From the NCBI GenBank assembly GCA_021783725.1, contig JAJXTN010000001.1:62001-126000 (forward strand): 64,000 nucleotides of DNA, written 5' to 3'. This DNA comes from a bacterium. GTDB lineage: Bacteria; Patescibacteriota; Saccharimonadia; Saccharimonadales; UBA4665. Position 1 is the stretch's first letter; the number at the start of each line of letters is the position of its first letter. The notes under the pieces were generated by a model. That model saw nothing but the letters and a program-made list of their open reading frames with translations. It did not search any database and was not told where the DNA came from. The translations under genes were made by a program, and so were the position numbers. Shown here piece by piece: positions 8,439 to 16,407 of this stretch.

Positions 8439-9476
8439 CTAGCCCTGCCTTCCAAATAGGAAAACTATCAGTCCTAGCACCCCGGCCACTTGACCGAGTA
8501 TCCAGAAGCGCATCGTGACTTTAGTCTCCGGCCAACCAATAGCTTCAAAATGATGATGAATCGGTGACGACAGGAAGACTTTTTTACCATTACGGAGTTT
8601 GCGTGATAAACGATTAATAATGACTGAACCGGTCTCACCGACATAAACTAAGCCGATAATCGGTAGAACATAGATTGTATCAGTTTGCATAGCCACAATA
8701 CCCAAGGCAGTACCGAGAGCAAAAGCCCCCACATCACCCATCATGAACCGCGCTGGGAAGATATTGAACCAAGTATAACTAAGCAAAGCGCCGACAATTG
8801 TCACACAAAAACCAGCTAAAGCCAGTTTACCCTCGACGATACAGATAATTGCATAGGCCGTGAATGACGAAACCAATAATCCGCCAGCCAAGCCATCGAG
8901 ACCGTCAGTAATATTAACGGCATTAGCTGTGGCGATTACCACCAACCAGAACAGTGCAATCACCATGATACCGATATGCCATTGATTGATTCCCGGCAAA
9001 TAGATAGAGCTAACGCCTAACTTGCTATAGAACCACCAGCCGCCAATTAGAGCGACCATACTATACAGCAGAAATTTAGGTTTCGACCGCATCCCGGCCA
9101 CTCCCTTGCCACTACTCCGAATATTCATAGCGTCATCAACTAATCCAATAACGGCGGCGCCCAACATCCCGGCCAATGGCAACCATGTTTGGCTACGATG
9201 CAGATTTAACAAAGTGACGATCGCGATTGACGTGACAAAAATTAAGCCGGCCATAGTTGGTATGTCACGCTTGTGTTTGGCGGCGTGCAGTTTTTGATAA
9301 ACCGTCGCTTGCCCGCCCGACCAAGCTTCAGTTCGCTGGCGCTTCCACCATTTTTGGCGATAAGCAATCGTCGTATAGATTGGTGTGATTAACATGCTCA
9401 AGGCGAAGCTAGCAAAGCCTAAAGCCAAGATTAGCATTAAATTGTCGGTCGTGATTGAAATGTGTAGTGTATTCAT
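8439..9476 (-). CDS. mraY: phospho-MurNAc-pentapeptide transferase MraY
   Basis: Transfers phospho-MurNAc-pentapeptide to undecaprenyl phosphate to give lipid I. The 345-residue polytopic protein has the active-site motif ITDGLDGLAGG, the MGDVGAFALG loop and the cytoplasmic HHHFE histidine cluster. It ends just before ftsW and has its own extended -10 element 17 nt upstream, so it may start a sub-operon within the dcw cluster. Confidence 0.96.
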   Translation of the reverse strand: MNTLHISITTDNLMLILALGFASFALSMLITPIYTTIAYRQKWWKRQRTEAWSGGQATVYQKLHAAKHKRDIPTMAGLIFVTSIAIVTLLNLHRSQTWLPLAGMLGAAVIGLVDDAMNIRSSGKGVAGMRSKPKFLLYSMVALIGGWWFYSKLGVSSIYLPGINQWHIGIMVIALFWLVVIATANAVNITDGLDGLAGGLLVSSFTAYAIICIVEGKLALAGFCVTIVGALLSYTWFNIFPARFMMGDVGAFALGTALGIVAMQTDTIYVLPIIGLVYVGETGSVIINRLSRKLRNGKKVFLSSPIHHHFEAIGWPETKVTMRFWILGQVAGVLGLIVFLFGRQG

Positions 9477-9493
9477 AGGTGAATTTTTGTTTA

Positions 9494-9502
9494 ATTATAC
9501 CA
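9494..9502 (-). promoter_or_regulatory. extended -10 upstream of mraY
   Basis: TGG followed by TATAAT on the minus strand (hexamer 9494-9499). It predicts a leader of about 10 nt that is A/C-rich and has no Shine-Dalgarno. Confidence 0.45.
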
Positions 9503-9579
9503 TTTTATATTGGTTGATATCTGACGTCCCAGCCATTATGTCACTGATGGGTTGCCTAGAGCAATACAGCATAGTCCTA

Positions 9580-11355
9580 TCAATGGCTACCAGTCTTGGG
9601 TATGACATAAGAATCGTTAATCAACATGTGGGCAAGATCAGCGAATATCGGTTGAGCGGCGGCTGTTCCGGCATAGCCACCATTAGTCGGCTTATCGACA
9701 AAAACCGCAATCACATACTGCACCTTGTCCCCACCTACAAATCCCAAATAACTACCGTTGAACAGATTACTATAGTAGCCTCCCCCAGGCTTAGCTATCT
9801 CAGCCGTTCCGGTCTTGCCACCAACTATATAAGCCTGCTGATCAAATGGCGGCCTAATATAATGGTTCTCGACAACAAACTGCATCAAAGGTATTAATTC
9901 CGAGCCAACGTTGGGGCCAACTACGTGTTGAGCAATAACTTTTGGTGTTGTTTTGGTCACTTTGCCGTCGGCGCTGATAATCTGATCGACTAAATGCGGT
10001 TGATAATAAGTTCCGCCATTGAGCACTGACGACAATGCCGCAGCCATTTGTAATGGCGTGGCTGTCATGGCTTGGCCAAAAGCCGTATTGGCATAAGTTA
10101 AATCAATACCTGCCCCATTGTCGGCCGGCTTAGGAATATAACCTGGTGATTCATAGCCCTGTTCAATTCCGGTCAACTTTCCAAGTTGAAAATGGTTGAC
10201 CATGTAGTTGTACCAAATATTTCGTCCTTTGGTGTCCAACTGGCCACCCCCCATCTGCATCAACAACCAAGTTGCTCCGGTGTTTAGAGACAAGTTCAGC
10301 AAATCAGCAATACTACGCACGCCAGGGCCACCATCTTCTTCGATATTAGTTATTTTGAAGCCGTCGACCACCCAAGACGCCGGATCAAAGTATGTAGTAT
10401 CGGCCTTAATAACGCCTTGGTCCAAGGCCGCCGATGAAGTCAAGGTTTTCATTATTGAGCCAACTTCGATAGGTTGAGAGACAGTCCCGTTGGCGAATAC
10501 CGCCGGATCACTAACTTTGTAATATTGCGATGGATCATAGGTTGGTAGATTGGCCATAGCTTTAACTGCGCCGGTGTAAGGATCCATGATCAAAGCGCTA
10601 ACTCCACTGGCTTTCAGCGACGGAAATATTTTGGCCAAGATATTCTCCATCTGTTGTTGCATGGCCACATTAAGCGTCAGAACAACATTTGACCCAGCCT
10701 TAGGCGCAATATCAATATTGTCCTTGCTAGCCGCCAGAGGTATTCCGTTGACGTCAGTAATCGCCTTCAATTGACCAGGCGTGCCGTCCAATTGCTTGTT
10801 CATCGCCTGCTCGATTCCATATTCCCCACTGCCGTCATCATTTACAAAGCCAAGGACTTGGGAAGCCAAGTTCCCCTGAGGATAGGTCCGATAATCAATT
10901 GCCGTTGTGCCCAATCCTGGATATTTTAGGGCGGCAATGCTTTTCTGCTGATCTACGGTTAGTTTTTTGGCCAAAACCACATAGCGGGTGTTTTTGGTAC
11001 GCATCAGTTGAGCATAGTCACTGGACTGACCACCGATTATTGGTGTGATTTTGGCTGCCACCTGATCAGCGTTCTTAATGTAGGTCGGGTCAGCAAACAA
11101 CGTATATAGCTGTTGATTGAGTACTATAGGCAGAATCGAACCATTATAATGAGCCGAAATAACTCCTCTAGTAGCCGGTATTTGATACTGTTTCAGCTGA
11201 TCATTTAGGGCCGCAGTTTTGTAATAATCATAGCGAATGACCTGCACGTAGAATAATCTGACGCCAAAAATGATGACAACCAATATCAACAAAGCGTACC
11301 AGATACGTAGCCGCTTAACAGTTTGAGCGATGGTGTTTGTGTTTGGCAAAGCCAT
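9580..11355 (-). CDS. ftsI: class B penicillin-binding protein (FtsI/PBP2-type transpeptidase)
   Basis: Cross-links septal peptidoglycan. The 591 residues have a membrane anchor at about 18-38, a pedestal domain to about 240, and a transpeptidase domain with SxxK (Ser300-Lys303, GSIMKTL), SxN (Ser356-Asn358, SLNTG) and KTG (Lys514, GGKTGTAE). All three motifs are intact, so it should be active. No PASTA domains. A TGT-TATAAT element ends 7 nt before the ATG, predicting leaderless transcription. It sits between ftsL and mraY in dcw order. Confidence 0.95.
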   Translation of the reverse strand: MALPNTNTIAQTVKRLRIWYALLILVVIIFGVRLFYVQVIRYDYYKTAALNDQLKQYQIPATRGVISAHYNGSILPIVLNQQLYTLFADPTYIKNADQVAAKITPIIGGQSSDYAQLMRTKNTRYVVLAKKLTVDQQKSIAALKYPGLGTTAIDYRTYPQGNLASQVLGFVNDDGSGEYGIEQAMNKQLDGTPGQLKAITDVNGIPLAASKDNIDIAPKAGSNVVLTLNVAMQQQMENILAKIFPSLKASGVSALIMDPYTGAVKAMANLPTYDPSQYYKVSDPAVFANGTVSQPIEVGSIMKTLTSSAALDQGVIKADTTYFDPASWVVDGFKITNIEEDGGPGVRSIADLLNLSLNTGATWLLMQMGGGQLDTKGRNIWYNYMVNHFQLGKLTGIEQGYESPGYIPKPADNGAGIDLTYANTAFGQAMTATPLQMAAALSSVLNGGTYYQPHLVDQIISADGKVTKTTPKVIAQHVVGPNVGSELIPLMQFVVENHYIRPPFDQQAYIVGGKTGTAEIAKPGGGYYSNLFNGSYLGFVGGDKVQYVIAVFVDKPTNGGYAGTAAAQPIFADLAHMLINDSYVIPKTGSH

Positions 11356-11362
11356 TGATTAT

Positions 11363-11371
11363 ATTATAACA
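11363..11371 (-). promoter_or_regulatory. extended -10 of ftsI
   Basis: TATAAT (11363-11368) preceded by TGT on the minus strand; 7 nt separate it from the ATG, so the transcript would begin at or next to the start codon. The -35 is weak. Confidence 0.55.
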
Positions 11372-11415
11372 GATAAGCTCTAGGGGTAAGAGACCGGCCC
11401 TGAGCCTAGATGTAT

Positions 11416-11763
11416 TTAATTCTGGACGGTATCACTCGGAGCGACCGAGACTAGTCCGCTAGCAACCGTACTGGTTTGGACGCGTTGTAGTGATTGTAGT
11501 CTGGCTGAAGCCACTGCCAAATCATCGTGTTGCGACTTCAGCTGGGTTTGCTGTTGTTGCAGAGTATTGATCTGATAACCATAGGCGTTGGTTTTTGTCA
11601 CTTGAGTCAGGTACAGCAATCCTAACAAACAAGCCAGTACAATCAATACGATAGTGTTGCTAACTGGGCCTAAAGCCCGACTGCGTATCTGGAAGCTAAC
11701 CGAATTTTGATTACGGCCAGAAAATTGAGTTCGATTCATAGCTAATGAGCTGGAGTATGTCAT
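11416..11763 (-). CDS. ftsL: FtsL/DivIC-like division protein
   Basis: Small bitopic protein of 115 residues: a cytoplasmic tail of about 35, one membrane helix (about 36-54), then a Gln/Leu-rich coiled coil (about 62-95). This matches FtsL topology, and the gene is in the FtsL position between rsmH and the class B PBP. Sequence alone would not identify it. Its 5' leader contains a 7-bp hairpin followed by an A/C-rich stretch and no Shine-Dalgarno. Confidence 0.8.
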   Translation of the reverse strand: MTYSSSLAMNRTQFSGRNQNSVSFQIRSRALGPVSNTIVLIVLACLLGLLYLTQVTKTNAYGYQINTLQQQQTQLKSQHDDLAVASARLQSLQRVQTSTVASGLVSVAPSDTVQN

Positions 11764-11794
11764 ATTTTGTCTTTGTTTTGATTTTTGTTTGGTT

Positions 11795-11822
11795 CCAGCT
11801 CCGGCGCAAGCACCAGAGCTGG
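11795..11822 (-). promoter_or_regulatory. hairpin in the ftsL leader
   Basis: Perfect 7-bp stem CCAGCTC/GAGCTGG with a 14-nt loop, about 30 nt before the ftsL ATG. The linker to the ATG is an unstructured CAAAA-type sequence, as also seen before rsmH. Confidence 0.5.
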
Positions 11823-11894
11823 CTTGTTTAGCGTCTAGATCACTTTAACGTGAACTTTGTACGCTCGGGAGCTACTTTTTACCTGGATTGGCAT

Positions 11895-12812
11895 TTATCG
11901 TTCCCTTTCTTTGGTTTTTATTTTAACTGCGGCTCTTAGTTTTGCACTACGAGCTCGCGGATTAAGAACTAATTCAATCGGGCTGGCGGTTATCGGACTT
12001 TTGGTCAAAGCTCTTAACTCAGCATCGTAGCGATCGCCACAATTATCAGCCAAGAACTGTTTAACTATTCGGTCTTCCAAGGAGTGGAAACTAATGATGA
12101 CTAATCGTCCACCCGGTGATAGCAAGTCTTGCCAAACTGGTAAGGCTTGCTTCAACAGGCCGAGTTCATCATTCACCGCTATTCGCAGTGCCTGAAAGGT
12201 CCTTGTAGCTGGGTGTGTCCGACTGTGGCCTGGCCAGGCTCTAGCCGCAATATCGGCCAACTGGTCAGTGGTGTTCACTGGCCTAGCCAACACGATAGCA
12301 CGAGCTATTTGGCGAGCTTTGGGCTCTTCACCATATTCAGCTAGCAATTCGGCCAATTTGGCTTCCGAGTAACTGTTTACAATAATTTGAGCTGTCAGGT
12401 CTTGTCGTTGATCCATTCGCATATCTAGCAGTGCTGATTCACGAATGGCGAAACCACGAGTCCCCTCGTTAAGGTGCGGTGACGATACGCCCAAATCGGC
12501 CAAAATTAGATCAAATTGTCTATTTTCCGCGACAAGTTCCTGACTGGCTGTCAAAAAATCTTGCCACTTAATTTCGATACCGGATTCTGAAAACTTTCGC
12601 TTGAGTTCATCGATAGCGTTTTGATCGCGATCAACTATCACGCTTGATTTGTAGTTCCCGGTGCGCTCCAATACCGCCGACGCATGTCCGCCGTAGCCAG
12701 CTGTCAGATCAAGGTAATTTTCACCTTTATCTGGCGCTAGATAGCGTAGAACTTCGTCCAGCAGTACCGGTTGGTGCTGTGTATGATTATTTTGGTTTTT
12801 GTTTTGGTGCAT
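11895..12812 (-). CDS. rsmH: 16S rRNA (cytosine-1402-N4)-methyltransferase RsmH (MraW)
   Basis: SAM-dependent methyltransferase acting on 16S rRNA. It shows HQPVLLDEVLRYL, LTAGYGGHASA (SAM loop; LTAGYGGH instead of the common D-T-GGGGH), LADLGVSSPHL and the C-terminal ISFHSLEDRIVK. An upstream TTG at 12959 would add 49 non-conserved residues. I choose the ATG at 12812, just before HQNKNQ..HQPVLLDEVL, the family start. A GGAGG lies about 21 nt before the ATG, unusually far, and can pair with CCTCC in a hairpin. Second gene of the dcw cluster after mraZ. Confidence 0.94.
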   Translation of the reverse strand: MHQNKNQNNHTQHQPVLLDEVLRYLAPDKGENYLDLTAGYGGHASAVLERTGNYKSSVIVDRDQNAIDELKRKFSESGIEIKWQDFLTASQELVAENRQFDLILADLGVSSPHLNEGTRGFAIRESALLDMRMDQRQDLTAQIIVNSYSEAKLAELLAEYGEEPKARQIARAIVLARPVNTTDQLADIAARAWPGHSRTHPATRTFQALRIAVNDELGLLKQALPVWQDLLSPGGRLVIISFHSLEDRIVKQFLADNCGDRYDAELRALTKSPITASPIELVLNPRARSAKLRAAVKIKTKERER

Positions 12813-13269
12813 CTTTGCTTGTTTTTGTTTTTCCCTCCGTCGCCAGGAGGCTATGGAGGACTTGGCAAGGTCACCTATCCAGCAGCCAGCTGTTTGTTTT
12901 TTTGTAGGGTTTTTGTTTTTGTGTGACGAGGCTTCTTCGAAAAATTTCAATTTGGCCAAGTCGATACTGAATCGAGTCCAGTATAAAGTTTGAGAGACTT
13001 ATGTGTGAGGTGGAGTTTTGGGAGGTGTTTTTAGTAAAGGTGCGAGTTTTTTAGCGTGGTTGCCTATCTAGTTCCACGTGTTGGCTGCCGAATAGCTAAC
13101 CTCGGAGAATGAAAACCCTTGTAGGGTTTCTCATCGCAACTTTCCGAATGAATCGGAATCCGCTTTCAGCGGACCGTTGCTACTCTTCCCAATGCGAATT
13201 AGGGATGAGCGGTTGTCTATTCGTTGTTTGTAGTTTTAGTTTTTAATGATCAATTCTGGTGCTAATAGC
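12813..13269 (-). promoter_or_regulatory. structured 5' leader of rsmH (candidate cis-regulatory RNA)
   Basis: 457 nt between mraZ and rsmH without a credible gene. The core folds as follows. A three-way junction 13136-13180 is closed by GCAAC/GTTGC, with helices 13142-13158 (TTCCGA/TCGGAA) and 13159-13173 (TCCGC/GCGGA). Further stems lie at 13111-13130 (AAACCC/GGGTTT), 13088-13105 (CCGA/TCGG) and 13055-13078 (CGTGG/CCACG). Nearer the gene, CCTCC can pair with the only GGAGG. A cis-regulatory motif called mraW RNA is known upstream of this gene in Actinobacteria; I cannot tell whether this is homologous. RNase P RNA was considered but its conserved boxes are missing. Confidence 0.55.
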
Positions 13270-13620
13270 TTATTTAGCCATTAATCGCCAGTATTTGCCG
13301 ACTCTTACGGCAATCACGTCTCGCTGAATGCCAGCGTATTCCAATAGGTGTTGCTCAAGGCTGAACCGACCCTGCTTTGCATCGATCTCACCTTCAGTTT
13401 TACCCATCCGAAATTGGACGTTCAGGTCGGCGGTAGCTTCATCAAGGATATTTCCCTTCAGAAGTGGCTCGACCTCTTCATCCCAAACCGCTTTCGGGTA
13501 AAGATGAAGGTATGATTGGAAGCCTCTAGTGACTACTACTCCGCTATGGAACTCGGCGCGCAACTCGGTCGGTATGGTTAACCGTCGCTTGTCGTCTAGT
13601 TTCCTTTCGAAGTAATCCAC
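13270..13620 (-). CDS. mraZ: transcriptional regulator MraZ
   Basis: AbrB-fold DNA-binding protein that represses its own dcw operon by binding TGGG direct repeats. The 116-residue protein has two MraZ half-domains; the N-terminus YFERKLDDKRRLTIPTELR carries the conserved LDDKGR-L-IP motif, and the second appears as KQGRFSLEQHLLEYAGI. The start is GTG at 13620, chosen because it places the motif at the normal distance from the N-terminus. Four TGGGT boxes lie 66-111 nt upstream. Confidence 0.95.
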   Translation of the reverse strand: MDYFERKLDDKRRLTIPTELRAEFHSGVVVTRGFQSYLHLYPKAVWDEEVEPLLKGNILDEATADLNVQFRMGKTEGEIDAKQGRFSLEQHLLEYAGIQRDVIAVRVGKYWRLMAK

Positions 13621-13685
13621 TTATGGCCATCCCGTTAGTTTATATAGTGGTGTTTTTGTTTTATCGAGGGGAGGTCTGCTAGCTG

Positions 13686-13731
13686 ACCCACGATTACCCA
13701 CTGCCATGAGTGTACTACCCACATTCACCCA
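13686..13731 (-). promoter_or_regulatory. MraZ operator: four TGGGT boxes
   Basis: On the minus strand TGGGT occurs at 13727-13731, 13717-13721, 13696-13700 and 13686-13690: two pairs with 10-nt repeats, the pairs 21 nt apart. So all boxes lie near one face of the helix with a middle one missing. This is the known MraZ box layout (TGGGN repeated every 10 nt) upstream of mraZ, and it supports autorepression of the dcw cluster. Confidence 0.88.
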
Positions 13732-13750
13732 CTACAAGCCTATATTATGT

Positions 13751-13776
13751 AAAAAGTGGTGTTTCTGACACCACTT
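13751..13776 (-). terminator. rho-independent terminator before mraZ
   Basis: A perfect 9-bp stem AAGTGGTGT/ACACCACTT with a 5-nt loop, followed on the minus strand by a short T-run. It ends transcription from the LysM-like gene and insulates the mraZ promoter. A perfect DnaA-box 9-mer TTATCCACA (13775-13783) overlaps its edge. Confidence 0.75.
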
Positions 13777-13848
13777 ATCCACAGTTTTTATAGAGGTAGC
13801 TCACAATGTCCACATATAGCGTAGTATGATAGTTTGCGAACGCTATTT

Positions 13849-14298
13849 TTAAGAAGTCGGCGAAGTTTTTAACTGATCTACCGGAATATATACTATTTCA
13901 CCAGGGTTCATTGACTTAGGACCACCAACTTGAGCACTGATTTCATCGGCAACTGTGTAAATGTCTGTGGCTCCCAGATCGATAGCCAATTGGTTAGGGC
14001 CTTTAGTATCAGTCGCTTTCAATGTATAAGAAATAACACTATCTGGAGTGTAACCCTTCTCTTCTAACTCTTGTCCAATTTTTGGGTCAGTAAAATCACG
14101 GTACTCCTTCATGTCATGAGCCACTTGTTTGACGTGCTCAAACGCCACTTTACCAGTTTGATAAACACCCAAACCAGCTAATACCGTCATTACCCCGATC
14201 ACTGGGTACAATCTGGTTCGGCGTCGATGAGCAGCTTCATCGGCGGCTGATCTTGGTAGTTCAGTTGTTGGAGAGTGTGATTTATTTAGAGTTGTCAT
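13849..14298 (-). CDS. membrane-anchored protein with LysM-like domain
   Basis: 149 residues: a cytoplasmic basic tail, one membrane helix (about 31-47), a short charged linker and a C-terminal domain (about 95-144) with LysM-like pattern: SYTLKATDT, then a helix, and NPGEIVYIPVDQL. LysM domains bind N-acetylglucosamine polymers, so it may tether the membrane to the wall. Similarity is moderate. An extended -10 (TATAAT 14316-14321) lies 17 nt upstream; a terminator follows the gene. Confidence 0.65.
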   Translation of the reverse strand: MTTLNKSHSPTTELPRSAADEAAHRRRTRLYPVIGVMTVLAGLGVYQTGKVAFEHVKQVAHDMKEYRDFTDPKIGQELEEKGYTPDSVISYTLKATDTKGPNQLAIDLGATDIYTVADEISAQVGGPKSMNPGEIVYIPVDQLKTSPTS

Positions 14299-14315
14299 AA
14301 TTTATATATTAGCAC

Positions 14316-14324
14316 ATTATACCA
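14316..14324 (-). promoter_or_regulatory. extended -10 of the LysM-like gene
   Basis: TGG then TATAAT on the minus strand, 17 nt before the ATG. It predicts a leader of about 10 nt. Confidence 0.42.
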
Positions 14325-14336
14325 TAAAGGTCAAGC

Positions 14337-14630
14337 TTATTTTATCTTACCAAAGCGACCGGGAGTCCGTTGGGCGATACTGTAACTGATGTGGGTGACG
14401 CCAGCTTCTTCACTGCCCTTTTCGCGGCGCATTGGATTATTGTCGGTAGGAATATTCTCAGCAAAAGCCAATACCGGTTGAGCAGTTAACGCAATCTTAT
14501 TCTCAGGATGATTGGGTAATTCCAACATACCGGTGACGGCGGCTAAGGCCATCAATAGGATGCCGGTCTTTTGACCTACTTCAGATAAGTTGTCGGTTGC
14601 ATGATCGTAAATTGATTTTTGTTTTAGCAT
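14337..14630 (-). CDS. small membrane protein of unknown function
   Basis: 97 residues from the ATG at 14630: a hydrophobic stretch in the first half (GILLMALAAVTGML) and an uncharacterised basic C-terminus. The frame opens earlier (ATG at 14660), but that codon lies inside a strong promoter whose -10 ends 9 nt before 14630. The shorter start is therefore preferred and the mRNA is predicted to be leaderless. It precedes the LysM-like gene by 38 nt. I do not recognise the family. Confidence 0.6.
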   Translation of the reverse strand: MLKQKSIYDHATDNLSEVGQKTGILLMALAAVTGMLELPNHPENKIALTAQPVLAFAENIPTDNNPMRREKGSEEAGVTHISYSIAQRTPGRFGKIK

Positions 14631-14639
14631 TACCGTATT

Positions 14640-14668
14640 ACAATAGCAAATAATACGCATTTTGTCAA
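14640..14668 (-). promoter_or_regulatory. promoter of the small membrane protein
   Basis: TTGACA (14663-14668), a 17-nt spacer and TATTGT (14640-14645). The ATG follows after 9 nt, giving a leader of 0-3 nt. It also decides the start codon of the gene. Confidence 0.8.
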
Positions 14669-14742
14669 TAATGTATTGTGGCTACAATCCTCGAGTTCTC
14701 AGTTGTGACGGACTTCTAGACGGGAGCTGTTCCCTGTTAAGG

Positions 14743-15738
14743 TCAGCCGATATTTAGCAGATCGAGTATGCTGGTGGCAATCGAATCGGCATCGTGGCGA
14801 ATGAGCGATCGCTCCTTGAATATGTCGTTTTTATTGCGGGCTTGGGCTTTACGCGACAAGAAATTGCCCCCTATAGCTTGATAATGAGTTTTGGACATAG
14901 CCTGATCATTGATTATCACTGGGTACTCTTCGTCTAATGCATACTTATCTAGCATGTCTTGGTCGGGCTCGTCGGTGTTATACAGTACGAAATCGAGAAT
15001 TCTGCCGTTGGCAAAGCGCTCTATCTCGGTGGCATAATCAGTTATCGAATACCCCCTAGTGTAATTGGACTTATTGACCATATTACAGACGAAAACCACT
15101 TTGGCCTTAGTGTCCTTGAGTGCCTCACCGACACCCTCTACTAGTAATGCTGGTGCCAGTGAGCCGTACAGGTTGCCGGGCGCGATGACTACTAAATCGG
15201 CATAAAGTATGGCGTTACGAGCTTCTTTGTTGATGACTGATTTGGGCGTTAGTGACAGTTGGGGCTTTCCGGCTAGCGGGATGTTGGAATAAGCTATCTC
15301 ATACTCACCGACAATCTGTTGATCGCCTTCAGTCAACACTAAGTTGCAATCTTGAAGCGTGATTGGCAAAACCCGGCCCTGGATGCGCAAAACATCGCCG
15401 GCCATGCGCACAGCATCGTTGAAGTCACTGGTCATATTCTCAACGGCACTCAAGAATAAGTTGCCGAAGGAGTGACCACTGAAAGTGCCTTCCGGGAAAC
15501 GATAATTGAATAATTCGCGTAGTTCCTGAGGGGCGGTGCTCAAGGCCACTAGGCACTGCCGGATGTCGCCGGGTGGCAGGACGCCCAATTCGTCGCGCAG
15601 AGTACCTGTCGAACCACCATTGTCAGCCATATTTACTAGAGCCGTTAAATCGACATCGTGCTGTTTGAGAGCTGACAATAGAGTAAAACTACCAGTTCCT
15701 CCACCTATAACTACAATTTTTGGTCGGGTTTGAGGCAT
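14743..15738 (-). CDS. yvcK: YvcK/CofD-like gluconeogenesis factor
   Basis: 331 residues of the YvcK family, which binds UDP-sugars and is linked to cell shape and carbon flux into wall precursors in Bacillus and mycobacteria. Motifs: VVIGGGTGSFTLLSAL, VNMADNGGSTGTLRDE, LPPGDIRQCL, FSGHSFGNLFL. RapZ and WhiA, its usual neighbours, are absent. A TAAACT hexamer lies 7 nt before the ATG, but it could equally be read through from the NYN gene 42 nt upstream. Confidence 0.93.
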   Translation of the reverse strand: MPQTRPKIVVIGGGTGSFTLLSALKQHDVDLTALVNMADNGGSTGTLRDELGVLPPGDIRQCLVALSTAPQELRELFNYRFPEGTFSGHSFGNLFLSAVENMTSDFNDAVRMAGDVLRIQGRVLPITLQDCNLVLTEGDQQIVGEYEIAYSNIPLAGKPQLSLTPKSVINKEARNAILYADLVVIAPGNLYGSLAPALLVEGVGEALKDTKAKVVFVCNMVNKSNYTRGYSITDYATEIERFANGRILDFVLYNTDEPDQDMLDKYALDEEYPVIINDQAMSKTHYQAIGGNFLSRKAQARNKNDIFKERSLIRHDADSIATSILDLLNIG

Positions 15739-15780
15739 AACTAATAGTTTACTAGATTTTGCGCTCTGGCGGGCCAGAAA

Positions 15781-16356
15781 TTATTTCTTCTTGCGATCAT
15801 GATAGGCTAATTGCTTGCGCTGTTGATCGAGCCGGACGATGTTCGATTCAAAAGCTTTCAATAAACTCGAATATTGCCAGTTGGGTGTCATGACGCATGA
15901 CAACTTGTTAATCTGCTGTAAATATTCGATTAGACTAAAGAAGTCACCGTCACCCGACACAATTATGGCTTTAGAATAGTTGGGCAATTCTTTCATGGCG
16001 TACAGTACCAACTCGGCGTCGACATTGCCTTTGATCAGTGGTTTCTGGTCTTCAGCTTCTTTGGCATTCTCGGCGACTGATAGTTCGGGGTTGGTCACGT
16101 GAGTCTGCTTGACGTCAACTGTCGGTTTGAGGACGACTAGATAGCCTAGTTCGTGCATATATTCATACATCGATTCGTTCTCACTCATGTAGCCGATGAA
16201 CATGTAGGCTCGGGTGACACCATATTTATTTTTAAGGAGCTGACGGAACTTTCGCCAGTCAAGTTTCCAACCCATACGTTGGGTACCTAGATTCAAGTTC
16301 TGGCTATCGATGAAGGCGTAGACATTATTAGATTTGTTAGACTTCTTCAGTATCAT
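15781..16356 (-). CDS. NYN-domain (LabA/DUF88-type) putative RNase
   Basis: PIN-like NYN nuclease fold. The first strand gives YAFIDSQNLNLG with the leading Asp; the second acidic cluster is IIVSGDGDFFSLIEYL. Both are hallmarks of LabA/DUF88 proteins. The frame is open to 16407, but the ATG at 16356 begins just ahead of the domain and has TGG-TAGACT 7 nt upstream, so I use it. The family is thought to process or degrade RNA; the substrate here is unknown. Confidence 0.82.
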   Translation of the reverse strand: MILKKSNKSNNVYAFIDSQNLNLGTQRMGWKLDWRKFRQLLKNKYGVTRAYMFIGYMSENESMYEYMHELGYLVVLKPTVDVKQTHVTNPELSVAENAKEAEDQKPLIKGNVDAELVLYAMKELPNYSKAIIVSGDGDFFSLIEYLQQINKLSCVMTPNWQYSSLLKAFESNIVRLDQQRKQLAYHDRKKK

Positions 16357-16407
16357 ATATTTAAGTCTACCACTCCCTGCCCATTGGCCTCCATCGATTA
16401 GTACCAT

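Noticed and set aside
9385-9897. 170-codon plus-strand ORF over the mraY-ftsI junction
   Set aside because: Antisense shadow of two well-supported genes, with no coding signature or start signals.
12813-12959. N-terminal extension of RsmH from a TTG
   Set aside because: The 49 extra residues match nothing in the family and are encoded by leader hairpin sequence; the ATG at 12812 gives the conserved start.
12799-12993. Small plus-strand ORFs in the rsmH leader
   Set aside because: Antisense to the structured leader; rich in Phe/Cys from poly-T sequence and not protein-like.
13055-13180. RNase P RNA, tmRNA or SRP RNA
   Set aside because: Conserved boxes of these RNAs (GAGGAAAGTCC-type P4 strand, tRNA-like acceptor domain, GGAAGCAGC-type SRP loop) are not present; treated as a cis leader instead.
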